In this document: positions 1 through 7,199 of the stretch, one piece after another
Layout of the letters: every line of letters starts with the position of its first letter
Position numbering within the stretch: the stretch's first letter is position 1
From: an uncultured Stomatobaculum sp.
Lineage (GTDB): Bacteria > Bacillota > Clostridia > Lachnospirales > Lachnospiraceae
Length of the DNA: 10,264 bases
Assembly: GCA_938010625.1 (NCBI GenBank)
Contig: CALLVJ010000152.1
Location: forward strand, 1-10,264
Direction: 5' to 3'
Notes under the pieces: generated by a model
Told to the model about the DNA's origin: nothing
The model's input: only the letters and a program-made list of their open reading frames with translations
Database searches by the model: none
Translations under genes and position numbers: made by a program

Positions 1-358
1 TGACCGTTGCACCGAGTGCACGCGTCGCCTCGACCTTGAGAATCGGCGTTGTTGCGGGCATGCAGATCACGGCGTTTACACCGAGTTTCTGTGAGGCGTA
101 GGCGACGCCCTGCGCGTGATTGCCTGCCGAGGCGGTGATCAGCCCCTTTTCCCGCGCGCTCTTGTCCATCGTTGAAATCTTATAATAAGCGCCGCGCACC
201 TTGTAGGCGCCGGTCTGCTGCAGATTCTCCGGCTTAAAATAGACCTTGTTGCCGCTCTGCCGGGAAAAGAAATCCGAGTAGATCAACTTGGTCTCCCTGG
301 TCACCTCGCGGACTCTGTCGCTCGCCTCTTCAAAAGCCTCCAATGTCATTGGTTCCAT
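1..358 (-). CDS. ilvA: Threonine ammonia-lyase (threonine dehydratase), N-terminal part, cut by window edge
   Basis: This is the N-terminal 119 codons of a PLP-dependent fold-II enzyme that deaminates threonine to 2-oxobutyrate, the entry step to isoleucine or a catabolic route. The family hallmarks are visible: the PLP-lysine segment TGAYKVRGA (Lys at about residue 53), and the SAGNHAQGVA loop (77-86) that holds substrate and cofactor. The following VICMPATTPILKVEATRALG matches the IlvA/TdcB pattern. I chose the ATG at 358; a second in-frame ATG lies at 349. The start is 8 bases after the ftsY stop. The best Shine-Dalgarno run is inside the last ftsY codons, about 13 bases upstream, which is rather wide. 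The C-terminus is outside the window, so a regulatory ACT domain (biosynthetic versus catabolic form) cannot be judged. A serine dehydratase or another fold-II enzyme is less likely. Confidence 0.9.
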   Translation of the reverse strand, partial: MEPMTLEAFEEASDRVREVTRETKLIYSDFFSRQSGNKVYFKPENLQQTGAYKVRGAYYKISTMDKSAREKGLITASAGNHAQGVAYASQKLGVNAVICMPATTPILKVEATRALGATV

Positions 359-366
359 GATAGATA

Positions 367-1323
367 CTATGCCTCCTCCTCGCTCTCTCTGTCCGGCTCT
401 CTGGCGAACAGCGCCTCGACATACTGTCCGGCGTCAAATTTCCTGAGATCATCCATCTGCTCGCCGACGCCAATGTACTTGACCGGCAGCTTTAACTCTG
501 CCTGGATGGCAATCGCAATGCCGCCCTTCGCGGAGCCGTCCAGTTTGGTCAACACAACGCCCGAAATATTGCAGATTTCACCGAATTCCTTTGCCTGCTC
601 GATGGCATTCTGGCCCGTCGTGCCGTCGAGCACCAGCAGAGTCTCCCGCCGGTACTCCGGCAGTTCCCGCTGCACCACGCGGTCAATCTTCCGCAGCTCC
701 TCCATCAGATTTTTTTTGTTGTGCAATCTGCCCGCCGTATCACAAATCAGGAGATCTGTGCGTCTCGCGCGCGAAGCCTGACAGGCGTCAAAGACAACTG
801 CCGCCGGATCAGCGCCCGCATTTGCTCTGACCATCTCCACGCCCGCGCGCTGTGACCATACCTCGAGCTGCTCAATGGCCGCCGCGCGGAAGGTATCCGC
901 CCCAGCGAGCAGCACACGTCTGCCATTGGCCTTCGCCTGCGCTGCCATCTTCCCGGCAGTTGTCGTCTTGCCGACGCCGTTCACGCCAATCAGAAGCAGA
1001 ACGGAAGGCGCCCTCTCAAAGTCATAGGCATTTTCCCCGAGGTCCATTCTGGACTTGATGCTCTCGATCAAGAGATCCCGACAGGCGCTCCGCGCCCGCA
1101 CATGTTGCTCCTCGACCAAGGCGCGCAACTCGTCGAGAATTTCCTCTGTCGCGCGGACACCGACATCGCCGGTGATCAGAACTTCCTCGAGTTCATCATA
1201 GAAGTCATCGTCCACTTCGCCGGGGCCGTTGAACAAATCGTCCAGCCCGTAGAACACCGCCTTGCGGGTCTTCTCGAGCCCCGCAACCAGACGGCTGAAA
1301 AATCCCTTTTTCTCTTCTGCCAT
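367..1323 (-). CDS. ftsY: Signal recognition particle receptor FtsY (SRP GTPase)
   Basis: This is the membrane-associated GTPase that receives ribosome-nascent chain-SRP complexes through Ffh and delivers them to the Sec translocon. The 318-residue protein consists almost only of the NG domain. An N helical domain covers about 1-100. The G domain has the P-loop GVNGVGKT (113-120), DTFRAAA (143-149), DTAGR (195-199), TKLDGSAKGG (259-268) and GVGEQ (285-289). The long acidic A domain of E. coli FtsY is absent, as is usual in Gram-positives, and the start MAEEKKGFFSRL fits the short membrane-binding helix. The ATG at 1323 lies 8 bases after the smc stop, and the gap itself is the ribosome-binding site (GAGGAGCA). 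The last codons (Glu-Glu-Glu-Ala) are GA-rich and appear to serve as the Shine-Dalgarno of the next gene. It sits in the common rnc-smc-ftsY cluster. Confidence 0.97.
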   Translation of the reverse strand: MAEEKKGFFSRLVAGLEKTRKAVFYGLDDLFNGPGEVDDDFYDELEEVLITGDVGVRATEEILDELRALVEEQHVRARSACRDLLIESIKSRMDLGENAYDFERAPSVLLLIGVNGVGKTTTAGKMAAQAKANGRRVLLAGADTFRAAAIEQLEVWSQRAGVEMVRANAGADPAAVVFDACQASRARRTDLLICDTAGRLHNKKNLMEELRKIDRVVQRELPEYRRETLLVLDGTTGQNAIEQAKEFGEICNISGVVLTKLDGSAKGGIAIAIQAELKLPVKYIGVGEQMDDLRKFDAGQYVEALFAREPDRESEEEA

Positions 1324-1331
1324 TGCTCCTC

Positions 1332-4300
1332 CTACTTGTCCAGCTGGTCTTCAATAAGGCTCACCGAGACCAGCGCAGAGACACCCTTCTCCTGCATCGT
1401 GATGCCGTAGAGGCGGTCGGCTGCCACCATGGTGCCGCGCCGGTGCGTGATCACAATGAACTGCGTATTCTTCGCGAGTTTCTTTAAGTACTGCGCATAG
1501 CGATCCACATTCGAGTCATCGAGCGCTGCTTCAATCTCATCGAGGAGCGCAAACGGCGAAGGTTTCAGATTCTGAATGGCAAAGAGCAGCGCAATCGCCG
1601 TGAGCGCCTTCTCGCCACCTGAGAGCTGCATCATGTTCTGCAGCTTCTTGCCCGGCGGCTCTGCAATAATCGCAATGCCGGCCTCAAGAATATCCTCGCC
1701 TTCTTCGAGCCGGAGTTCGCCTTTTCCGCCGCCAAAGAGCTCGCGGAATACCTGGTTAAACGCGCGCTGAATGTTGCGGAAGCCCTCGGCAAAGCGCTTC
1801 CGCATGCCGAGATCCAGCTCCTCAATCACCTTGCGGAGCGCATCCTCGGCGCGCTGCAAATCTTCGCACTGCGCGCTTAAGAAAGTGTGGCGCTCAAAAA
1901 CTTCTTTGTAGTTCTCAATGGCATTTACATTGACGTTGCCGAGGGCGCGCATCGCATCCTTCTTCTCGCGAATCACGCGGCGTGTCTCCTGCATGTCGCC
2001 AAAGGCGGGATCCCTGTACTGCCGCGCTCCCTCCTCGGTCAGATTGTACTCGTTCAGAATATAATTGCACTGCGCATCCCGCTGCTCTGTCTCCCTGTCA
2101 CGCTGTGCGTTCACACGAAGCAGGTCTTTTTCGAGCTCGGTGCGCCGCGCTGTGATCTCATCCCGCTTCTCAAAACGCTTCTTTTGCTCGCCGTTATGTC
2201 TGCTCTTCTCGGCCTCGATTGCTTCAAGTTCTTCTCGCAGTTTCTGCAGAGACGCTTCCAAATTGCCGAGCGTTTTTTCTTCTTTGACGGCGCTCTCCAG
2301 CTTTGCCGCAGCAGCCTGCTGTGCTGCCTCTCGCTCTTTCTCCAGCGCTGCGCTCTCTGCCGCATAGCGCGCTGCCTCATCAGCGAGGCGGCACAGATTT
2401 TCGCGGAGATGCCGCTGCTGCTCTCCGGCGATGCTTGCTGCGACTGCCGTCTGCGACTGCTGCTCGAGTAAGGTGCTGTAGGCCTTCCGCTTCTCCTCGA
2501 GCATTTCCTGAATCTTCTGAATTTCTGTCTCTGCGGCGCGCTGTCTCTCGTCGATGCCCTGTAAGTCTCCCTCAATTCCCCCCTGGTTCATCTTGAGCGC
2601 CTCGAGACTTGTTGTGATCTCCCGCCGCTCAGTGCCGAGATCTCGAAGCTGCACTGCGAGTTCTGCCTTTTTTTCACGGAGCGTCTGTCTGGACAACTCT
2701 GCCCGGTTTAAGGAGAGCGAGACCTCGTGCTCGCGCTCTCCGACCGCGCGAAGCTCTTCCGCAGCCGTATGCAGCATCTCCCGCAGCTCTTTTAATTCCT
2801 TCTCCTCAGTCTCATTCCGGCGCAGCAGTTTTTCCTGCACCTGTCGCAGTTCATCCATCTCGCGGCGGCGACTCAGGAGATTCGAGTTGTTTTTGAACGC
2901 ACCGCCCGTCATCGAACCGCCCGGATTTAACTGATCGCCTTCGAGCGTGACCAGGCGGTAACTCTGGCGGTACTTTTTCGAAATTGCAATCGCATGGTCA
3001 ATGTTATCGACTACGATATCTCTGCCAATCAGATTCCTTAACACGACTTGATAGCGCTCGTCCGTCTGCACGAGATTTGCCGCGATGCCGAGTACACCTG
3101 GCTCTTGTAAAACCGCGCCTGGATCAAAGGAGCGCGGGTGCTGGGCGCTCCGCGGCAGGAAAGTCGCGCGGCCATAGCGGTTTTTCTTCAAGAAGGCTAT
3201 GAGCTGTTTTGCCGTCTCCTCGGTGTCAACGACAATATTCTGCATTCTCGCGCCGAGCGCAGTTTCAATCGCCTGCTCATAGCGCTTGTCAACCGCAATC
3301 AAATCGGCGACAACGCCAAAAATGCCGCGCACGCGGTCTCTGACACCCATCACGCGCTGCACACTCTGCCCAAAGCCCTCATAGCGCTCAGTGAAATTCT
3401 GGAGGGTCTCAAGGCGCGCGGCATTTGACTGATAGGCTGACTGCGTCTCGCGAAGCAGCGAGAGCAGGGCGCTCTGCAACTTCTCACCCGCGGCAACTTT
3501 TTCGCTGAGCGCTGTCCGCTCCGCCGCCGCGTTCTCTTTCTTTTCCTCCAGTGCCTTGATCTCGGTCTCTGCGCGCCGCAAGGCGCTCTCAATGCCGTCA
3601 AAGTCCGTCTTTAACTGCAACAGGCGCTGTGCGCTCTTCGAGGCGCGGATATTCGCCTCCTGCATCATCGCCTCATAGCGCGCGCCGCGGGAACTCATGT
3701 CCGCGCGCTCGTTAATCAGGGCAATGACGGCGTCTTTCTTGCACTGCAAGGTCTCTTCGAGCTCTTTGAGTGCGGTCTCTGCCGCGGCGCGCCCGCTCTC
3801 TGCCGCGGCTGCGTGCGCAGCCGCTTCTCCAGCACTCTGTTTTGCGCGCGCCTGCTCTTTTGCAAGCACTGTCCTCTCTTCTTCCCTGCGACGCCGCTCT
3901 TCTTCGCTTCGCACCTGTCTCGCGGAAATCTCTTCGACTTTTGCCTGCTCGGCCTTTGCCTGTTCCTTCAAAACGGCAATGCGTCCCTCTATAGCGCCGC
4001 GCTCGGTTCTCATCTCTTCGAGTGCTGCGCGCTTTTCGGCGAGCGAGCTGTCCAGCTCTTCGAGCAGCCGATCCAGAGACTCATACTGCCGCTTCAAAGC
4101 CTCTTCCTCGCCGACCGCCCGATCCACTTCGCCCTGCAAAATCGCCGCGCGCCTCTCGATCTCAGCGAGCGACTTCCGCGCTGCATCGCTCTGCAGCAGA
4201 AATAAATTCAGGTCGAGTGCCTTCACCTCATCTCGCAGCTTTAAATACCTCTCTGCAGTCTCCGACTGCTTCCTGAGCGGCTCCACCTGCTTCGAAAGTT

Positions 4301-4889
4301 CCTGCAGAATGTCCGAGACACGCACCAGATTGTCGTGCTCTGTCTGCAACTTCTTCTCGGCAGCTGCCTTCCGTTTTCGGAATTTCGTGATGCCTGCCGC
4401 CTCGTCAAAGAGCTCGCGCCGCTCTTCGGGTCTTCCGGACAGAATTTTCTCGACCTGACCCTGCCCGATGATCGAATATCCCTCCTGCCCAATGCCAGTG
4501 TCCATGAAGAGTTCATTCACATCCCTTAAGCGACAGAGGCTGCCGTTTAAGCGGTACTCGCTCTCCCCCGAGCGGTACAGCCGCCTAGAGACCGTGACCT
4601 CGTCGTAGTCAAGTGAGAGCGCCCGATCGGCATTGTCCAGGGTAATTGCGACATAGGCAAAGCCCTGCGGCTTCCGGTTCGCTGTCCCCGCAAAAATGAC
4701 ATCCTGCATATTGCCGCCGCGGAGACTCTTTGCGCTCTGCTCGCCGAGCACCCAACGCACCGCATCGCCGACATTCGACTTGCCCGAGCCATTCGGCCCC
4801 ACAATGCCGGTCACACCGTGCTGGAAGGAGAAGCAGATTTTATTCGCAAACGACTTAAAGCCCTGTACTTCTATGCTCTTTAAGTACAT
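1332..4889 (-). CDS. smc: Chromosome segregation/condensation ATPase SMC
   Basis: This is the 1185-residue SMC protein, full length for the family. It dimerises and, with ScpA and ScpB, organises and segregates the nucleoid. The N-terminal head has Walker A GPNGSGKSN (31-39) and a Q-loop/R-loop region ending in GYSIIGQGQVEKILSGRPEE. A long coiled coil rich in Glu, Lys, Arg and Ala runs from about 165 to 500. The hinge domain (about 505-665) ends with the Gly-rich NPGGSMTGGAFK. A second coiled coil runs to about 1010. The C-terminal head carries the ABC signature LSGGEK (1089-1094), Walker B FALLDE (1113-1118, catalytic Glu 1118) and the switch His of VITHRR (1149). The ATG at 4889 has GGAGG 7 bases upstream. 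The gene overlaps the end of rnc by 10 bases, implying translational coupling. No frameshift or missing catalytic residue was seen. scpA and scpB are not in the window. Confidence 0.98.
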   Translation of the reverse strand: MYLKSIEVQGFKSFANKICFSFQHGVTGIVGPNGSGKSNVGDAVRWVLGEQSAKSLRGGNMQDVIFAGTANRKPQGFAYVAITLDNADRALSLDYDEVTVSRRLYRSGESEYRLNGSLCRLRDVNELFMDTGIGQEGYSIIGQGQVEKILSGRPEERRELFDEAAGITKFRKRKAAAEKKLQTEHDNLVRVSDILQELSKQVEPLRKQSETAERYLKLRDEVKALDLNLFLLQSDAARKSLAEIERRAAILQGEVDRAVGEEEALKRQYESLDRLLEELDSSLAEKRAALEEMRTERGAIEGRIAVLKEQAKAEQAKVEEISARQVRSEEERRRREEERTVLAKEQARAKQSAGEAAAHAAAAESGRAAAETALKELEETLQCKKDAVIALINERADMSSRGARYEAMMQEANIRASKSAQRLLQLKTDFDGIESALRRAETEIKALEEKKENAAAERTALSEKVAAGEKLQSALLSLLRETQSAYQSNAARLETLQNFTERYEGFGQSVQRVMGVRDRVRGIFGVVADLIAVDKRYEQAIETALGARMQNIVVDTEETAKQLIAFLKKNRYGRATFLPRSAQHPRSFDPGAVLQEPGVLGIAANLVQTDERYQVVLRNLIGRDIVVDNIDHAIAISKKYRQSYRLVTLEGDQLNPGGSMTGGAFKNNSNLLSRRREMDELRQVQEKLLRRNETEEKELKELREMLHTAAEELRAVGEREHEVSLSLNRAELSRQTLREKKAELAVQLRDLGTERREITTSLEALKMNQGGIEGDLQGIDERQRAAETEIQKIQEMLEEKRKAYSTLLEQQSQTAVAASIAGEQQRHLRENLCRLADEAARYAAESAALEKEREAAQQAAAAKLESAVKEEKTLGNLEASLQKLREELEAIEAEKSRHNGEQKKRFEKRDEITARRTELEKDLLRVNAQRDRETEQRDAQCNYILNEYNLTEEGARQYRDPAFGDMQETRRVIREKKDAMRALGNVNVNAIENYKEVFERHTFLSAQCEDLQRAEDALRKVIEELDLGMRKRFAEGFRNIQRAFNQVFRELFGGGKGELRLEEGEDILEAGIAIIAEPPGKKLQNMMQLSGGEKALTAIALLFAIQNLKPSPFALLDEIEAALDDSNVDRYAQYLKKLAKNTQFIVITHRRGTMVAADRLYGITMQEKGVSALVSVSLIEDQLDK

Positions 4890-5581
4890 GCGCCGCCCTC
4901 CGCAACCCCGAGCGCAAGGAGTGCCGCATAGGCCGCTCGCTGTTCGGCATCCTTTTTGCTGCTGCCCGTGCCCTCAGCGAGCACCGTGCCATCCCGAAGC
5001 GCCGCGACCGTAAAGCGCTTCATGTGCTCCGGTCCCTCTTCGGCGCGCAGCTCATAAGAGAGCACCGCGTCCTTGTCCTTCTGAACCTCCTCCTGGAGTA
5101 TTGCATCGTAAAAATAGCGCTTGCCCTCGATGTCATTCAGGATAAAGCGGTCAATGTAGGCGCGCGCCGGTGCGAGACCGCCGTCCAGATAGATCGCGCC
5201 GATCACTGCCTCCATCGCATCGCTCACAATGCTCGGGCGAAGCCTGCCGCCGGTCATCTCCTCGCCTCTTCCGAGCAGCAGATAGGGCGAGAGCGGAATC
5301 TGCTCCGCGCAATAGGCGAGTGCCGGCTCACAGACAAAGCTCGCCCGAAGTTTCGTGAGCTCGCCCTCGCTGAGTTTTGGCTTTTCGCGATAAAAGAAAT
5401 CAGAGCTCACAAGTTCCAATACCGCGTCTCCCAGAAACTCCAGGCGCTCGTTGGAGCCCAAGTGACCACTGTGCGCCTCATTCGCAAACGAGGTATGTGT
5501 GAGTGCCAGCCCCAAAAGTTCCCGGTTCTGAAACGTATAGCCAATTTTTTCCTCCAGCTCTTCAATGGTCTCGGAATTCAA
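4880..5581 (-). CDS. rnc: Ribonuclease III
   Basis: This double-strand-specific endoribonuclease processes rRNA precursors and structured mRNAs. The 233-residue protein has the N-terminal RNase III domain with the signature NERLEFLGDAVL (44-55). Its likely metal-binding residues are Glu48, Asp52, Glu72, Asp121 and Glu124, by comparison with the E. coli enzyme from memory. The C-terminal double-stranded-RNA-binding domain (about 158-226) contains EEGPEHMKRFTV and GTGSSKKDAEQRAA. The start codon is TTG (5579-5581), not ATG. It is supported by a good AGGAG site 6 bases upstream, by the match of the first residues (EELEEKIGYTFQNRELL) to RNase III N-termini, and by the lack of another Met before the catalytic region. 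It follows acpP by 12 bases and overlaps smc by 10. Confidence 0.97.
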   Translation of the reverse strand: MNSETIEELEEKIGYTFQNRELLGLALTHTSFANEAHSGHLGSNERLEFLGDAVLELVSSDFFYREKPKLSEGELTKLRASFVCEPALAYCAEQIPLSPYLLLGRGEEMTGGRLRPSIVSDAMEAVIGAIYLDGGLAPARAYIDRFILNDIEGKRYFYDAILQEEVQKDKDAVLSYELRAEEGPEHMKRFTVAALRDGTVLAEGTGSSKKDAEQRAAYAALLALGVAEGGACT

Positions 5582-5587
5582 ACTTTT

Positions 5588-5594
5588 CTCCTCT
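5588..5594 (-). promoter_or_regulatory. Ribosome-binding site that fixes the TTG start of rnc
   Basis: The minus strand reads AGAGGAG here, with 6 bases to the TTG start of rnc. The site sits in the 12-base gap after acpP, and its first base is the last base covered by the acpP stop codon. It is the evidence for a non-ATG start. Confidence 0.75.
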
Positions 5595-5833
5595 CACCGC
5601 CCCGCAGGAAGCGCACGGATGACGCGCTCCGCACTCTCGACGGACTGTATCTTATCAATCGACTCAGGCGGAAAATGCAGGTCAAAGAATGTTTCCAGCG
5701 CGAGCACAATGCGGTAGCGCTCCAGGGAGTCCGCAAAATAAACCTCCGTGAAGCTTGCGCTGTCATCGAGCTCTGCAAGCAGAAGCTCCAGTATCTCCGC
5801 GACAATGCGCCGGATCTCATCCCTCTCTAACAT
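5594..5833 (-). CDS. acpP: Acyl carrier protein, divergent
   Basis: This is a 79-residue acyl carrier protein, the normal length for the family. It would carry acyl groups on a 4'-phosphopantetheine attached to the Ser of the DSL motif (Asp35-Ser36-Leu37). The helix I region, the SASF segment (25-28), DSL and the C-terminal helix align without gaps to E. coli AcpP, and Ser36 has the same number as in mature E. coli ACP. It is clearly divergent: the usual LGADSLD reads YFADSLE, and helix II carries Arg39, Tyr40 and Arg41 where acidic or neutral residues are normal. The ATG at 5833 has GGAGG 6 bases upstream, and the gene overlaps the plsX stop by 17 bases. Longer in-frame starts lie deep inside plsX and give a non-ACP extension, so I rejected them. 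The symbol rests on position; a specialised ACP is possible, with a main ACP in a fab cluster elsewhere. Confidence 0.85.
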   Translation of the reverse strand: MLERDEIRRIVAEILELLLAELDDSASFTEVYFADSLERYRIVLALETFFDLHFPPESIDKIQSVESAERVIRALPAGR

Positions 5834-6824
5834 TGACTGCCTCCACAATGCTCTGCAATACATTCTGGCGCTCAAAGGTCTCGCACTGCAGCACGGCATT
5901 GCAGACCTCAGAAGCCTTTGCGTTGCCATGCACTTTGACCACAAGGCCGCGGAGCCCGAGCATCGGCGCTCCACCGTAACGGCTCGCGTCAAAGCTCTGC
6001 AGCGCCTCCTTGAGCGCTGGTTTTAAGAGCGCTGCGCCAATCTTGCTCTGCAGATTCGAGAGCGCAGCACGCTTGATGATGCGCTGGAAGGTCACTGCCG
6101 TCCCCTCAATGGCTTTCAAGACCATATTGCCGGTGAAAGCCTCCGCCACACAGACATCTGCCGCGCCGTGCAGCACCTCGCGCGCCTCAATGCTGCCAAT
6201 GAAGTTGATGCCGGGTGTGGCTCTTAAGAGCGGGAAAGTTTCCTTAACCAGCGCATTGCCCTTTTCCTCTTCCACTCCCACATTTAAGAGCGCCACGCGG
6301 GGCTTCTCAATGCCGAGCGCTCTCTCCATGTAAAGCGAGCCCATCTCGGCAAACTGCACAAGATGTGTTGCCCTGGCATCCACATTTGCCCCGGAATCGA
6401 GGAGCAGGGTCGCACCGCCGTCCTCGGTCGGAATGAGCGGCGCAAACGGCGCGCGCTCCACACCCGGCAGTCTGCCGACCAGCACCTGGCCGCCAACCAG
6501 CACGGCGCCGGAATTGCCGGCGGAAACAAAGGCATCCGCCCTGTCCTCGCGGATCAGCTTCATGCTGACTACAAGCGAGGAATCCTTCTTTTTTCGCACC
6601 GAAAGCACCGGCGCATCGCCTGTCTCAATGACCTCCGACGCCGGTACCAGTTCAAGGCGCTCTGCCGGATACTGCTGTCCCGCCAGCTGCTGCTGTAAGA
6701 CTTCTTCTCTGCCGCAGAGCAAAATCTTCACTGCCTCACTCTTTTGAAGTGCCAGAAGACAACCTTTCACAATTTCGCCGGGCGCGTTGTCGCCGCCCAT
6801 TGCGTCCACTGCAACTCTCACCAT
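5817..6824 (-). CDS. plsX: Phosphate acyltransferase PlsX (acyl-ACP:phosphate)
   Basis: PlsX converts acyl-ACP and phosphate to acyl-phosphate, the donor used by PlsY to start phospholipid synthesis; it is a soluble enzyme that works at the membrane surface. The 335-residue length is typical. The N-terminal DAMGGDNAP (7-15) is the family hallmark. Also recognisable are KKKDSSLVVSMKLI, FVSAGNSGAVL, LLDSGANVDARATHLVQFA, VAEAFTGNMVLKAIEG and the C-terminal YGGAPMLGLRGLVVKVHG. The ATG at 6824 has AGGTGA about 7 bases upstream. It is the first gene after the rpmF terminator, so it probably heads its own transcript, and it overlaps acpP, whose product would be its substrate carrier. Nothing looks broken. 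Confidence 0.97.
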   Translation of the reverse strand: MVRVAVDAMGGDNAPGEIVKGCLLALQKSEAVKILLCGREEVLQQQLAGQQYPAERLELVPASEVIETGDAPVLSVRKKKDSSLVVSMKLIREDRADAFVSAGNSGAVLVGGQVLVGRLPGVERAPFAPLIPTEDGGATLLLDSGANVDARATHLVQFAEMGSLYMERALGIEKPRVALLNVGVEEEKGNALVKETFPLLRATPGINFIGSIEAREVLHGAADVCVAEAFTGNMVLKAIEGTAVTFQRIIKRAALSNLQSKIGAALLKPALKEALQSFDASRYGGAPMLGLRGLVVKVHGNAKASEVCNAVLQCETFERQNVLQSIVEAVNVREG

Positions 6825-6846
6825 ATGATTTCACCTCTGTCTACTT

Positions 6847-6875
6847 ATGATAAAGCAAAGCACTCTGCCCCGCAA
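6847..6875 (-). promoter_or_regulatory. Candidate promoter for the plsX-acpP-rnc-smc-ftsY operon
   Basis: On the minus strand, TTGCGG (-35, 6870-6875) is followed after 17 bases by TATCAT (-10, 6847-6852). The -10 matches the consensus at 5 of 6 positions, the -35 at only 3. It lies between the rpmF terminator and the plsX start, where a promoter is needed if the terminator works. I saw no clear FapR-like operator. Confidence 0.45.
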
Positions 6876-6886
6876 GTTGTAAAGAA

Positions 6887-6916
6887 AACCGCTCCGGACT
6901 TTTGTCCGGAGCGGTT
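6887..6916 (-). terminator. Intrinsic terminator downstream of rpmF
   Basis: This is a perfect 13-base-pair inverted repeat (arms 6887-6899 and 6904-6916, GC-rich core CGCTCCGGAC) with a four-base loop. Read on the minus strand it is followed by TTTTCTTTA. It begins 27 bases beyond the rpmF stop and should end the ackA-pta-rpmF or rpmF-only transcript. There is no T-run on the other side, so it is not bidirectional. Confidence 0.9.
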
Positions 6917-6943
6917 CATGCACTATTTTGCAGGAAGAAAGGC

Positions 6944-7126
6944 TCAGTCAGCGACTTTCACGATCTCCTTCTTGTTGTACGTCCCGCAGTTCTTGCAGAC
7001 GCGATGCGGCATCATGAGCTCGCCGCACTTCGGGCACTTGACAAGGTTCATCTCGCCCATCTTCCAGTTGGCTCTTCTCTGATCTCTGTGGCCCTTGGAA
7101 GATTTATTCTTCGGACAAATCGACAT
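6944..7126 (-). CDS. rpmF: Large ribosomal subunit protein bL32
   Basis: This is a 60-residue ribosomal protein of the 50S subunit. The basic N-terminus contains the conserved RRANWK segment (17-22), followed by a zinc ribbon with Cys31, Cys34, Cys44 and Cys47 (CPKC...CKNC). It is therefore the zinc-binding form, not the cysteine-free form made under zinc limitation in some bacteria. I chose the ATG at 7126 because a full AGGAGGTG site lies 7 bases upstream. An in-frame ATG at 7144 would add six residues, has no such site and would place the strong site inside the gene. It is flanked by its own promoter and terminator. The DUF177 (yceD/ylbN) gene that often precedes rpmF is absent. Confidence 0.96.
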   Translation of the reverse strand: MSICPKNKSSKGHRDQRRANWKMGEMNLVKCPKCGELMMPHRVCKNCGTYNKKEIVKVAD

Positions 7127-7133
7127 CCTGAAA

Positions 7134-7141
7134 CACCTCCT
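7134..7141 (-). promoter_or_regulatory. Strong ribosome-binding site of rpmF
   Basis: The minus strand reads AGGAGGTG, an 8-base complement to the 3' end of 16S rRNA, spaced 7 bases from the ATG at 7126. It decides the start over the in-frame ATG at 7144 and fits a highly expressed ribosomal gene. Confidence 0.85.
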
Positions 7142-7157
7142 CACCTCGTAGCGTTAA

Positions 7158-7170
7158 CGGTTGGAAACCG
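7158..7170. other. Small hairpin in the rpmF leader
   Basis: CGGTT and AACCG form a 5-base-pair stem with a 3-base loop in the roughly 65-base leader between the rpmF promoter and its ribosome-binding site. An outer GCG/CGC pairing is possible. No T-run follows. A role in L32 autoregulation is only a guess; the repeat may be chance. Confidence 0.25.
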
Positions 7171-7199
7171 CAATCATCCATTTCTGGCATAACGGGTTT

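Noticed and set aside
1887..2471. A 194-codon plus-strand open frame rich in Leu and Cys, looking membrane-like
   Set aside because: The hydrophobic runs are the mirror of Glu/Lys/Gln codons of the smc coiled coil.
3697..4458. A 253-codon plus-strand open frame inside smc
   Set aside because: It has a Ser/Arg/Ala-rich composition typical of the reverse of a Glu/Lys/Ala/Arg coiled-coil gene, and shows no domain.
5024..5830. A 268-codon open frame on the plus strand across rnc and acpP
   Set aside because: It is fully antisense to two well-supported genes and resembles no family I know. Long antisense frames are expected in GC-rich coding sequence.
5834..5992. An extended start of the acyl carrier protein at 5992
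   Set aside because: The extra 53 residues do not resemble ACP, lie wholly within plsX in another frame, and the ATG at 5833 has a good ribosome-binding site.
6015..6295. A repeated TTAAGAGCG-like string in plsX (near 6020, 6222, 6282)
   Set aside because: The copies encode Leu-Leu-Lys, Leu-Leu-Arg and Leu-Leu-Asn at unrelated places, so this is codon preference and not a repeat element.
7127..7144. An extended start of L32 at 7144
   Set aside because: It would put the AGGAGGTG site inside the gene; MSICPKNKSSK from 7126 is the normal L32 N-terminus.
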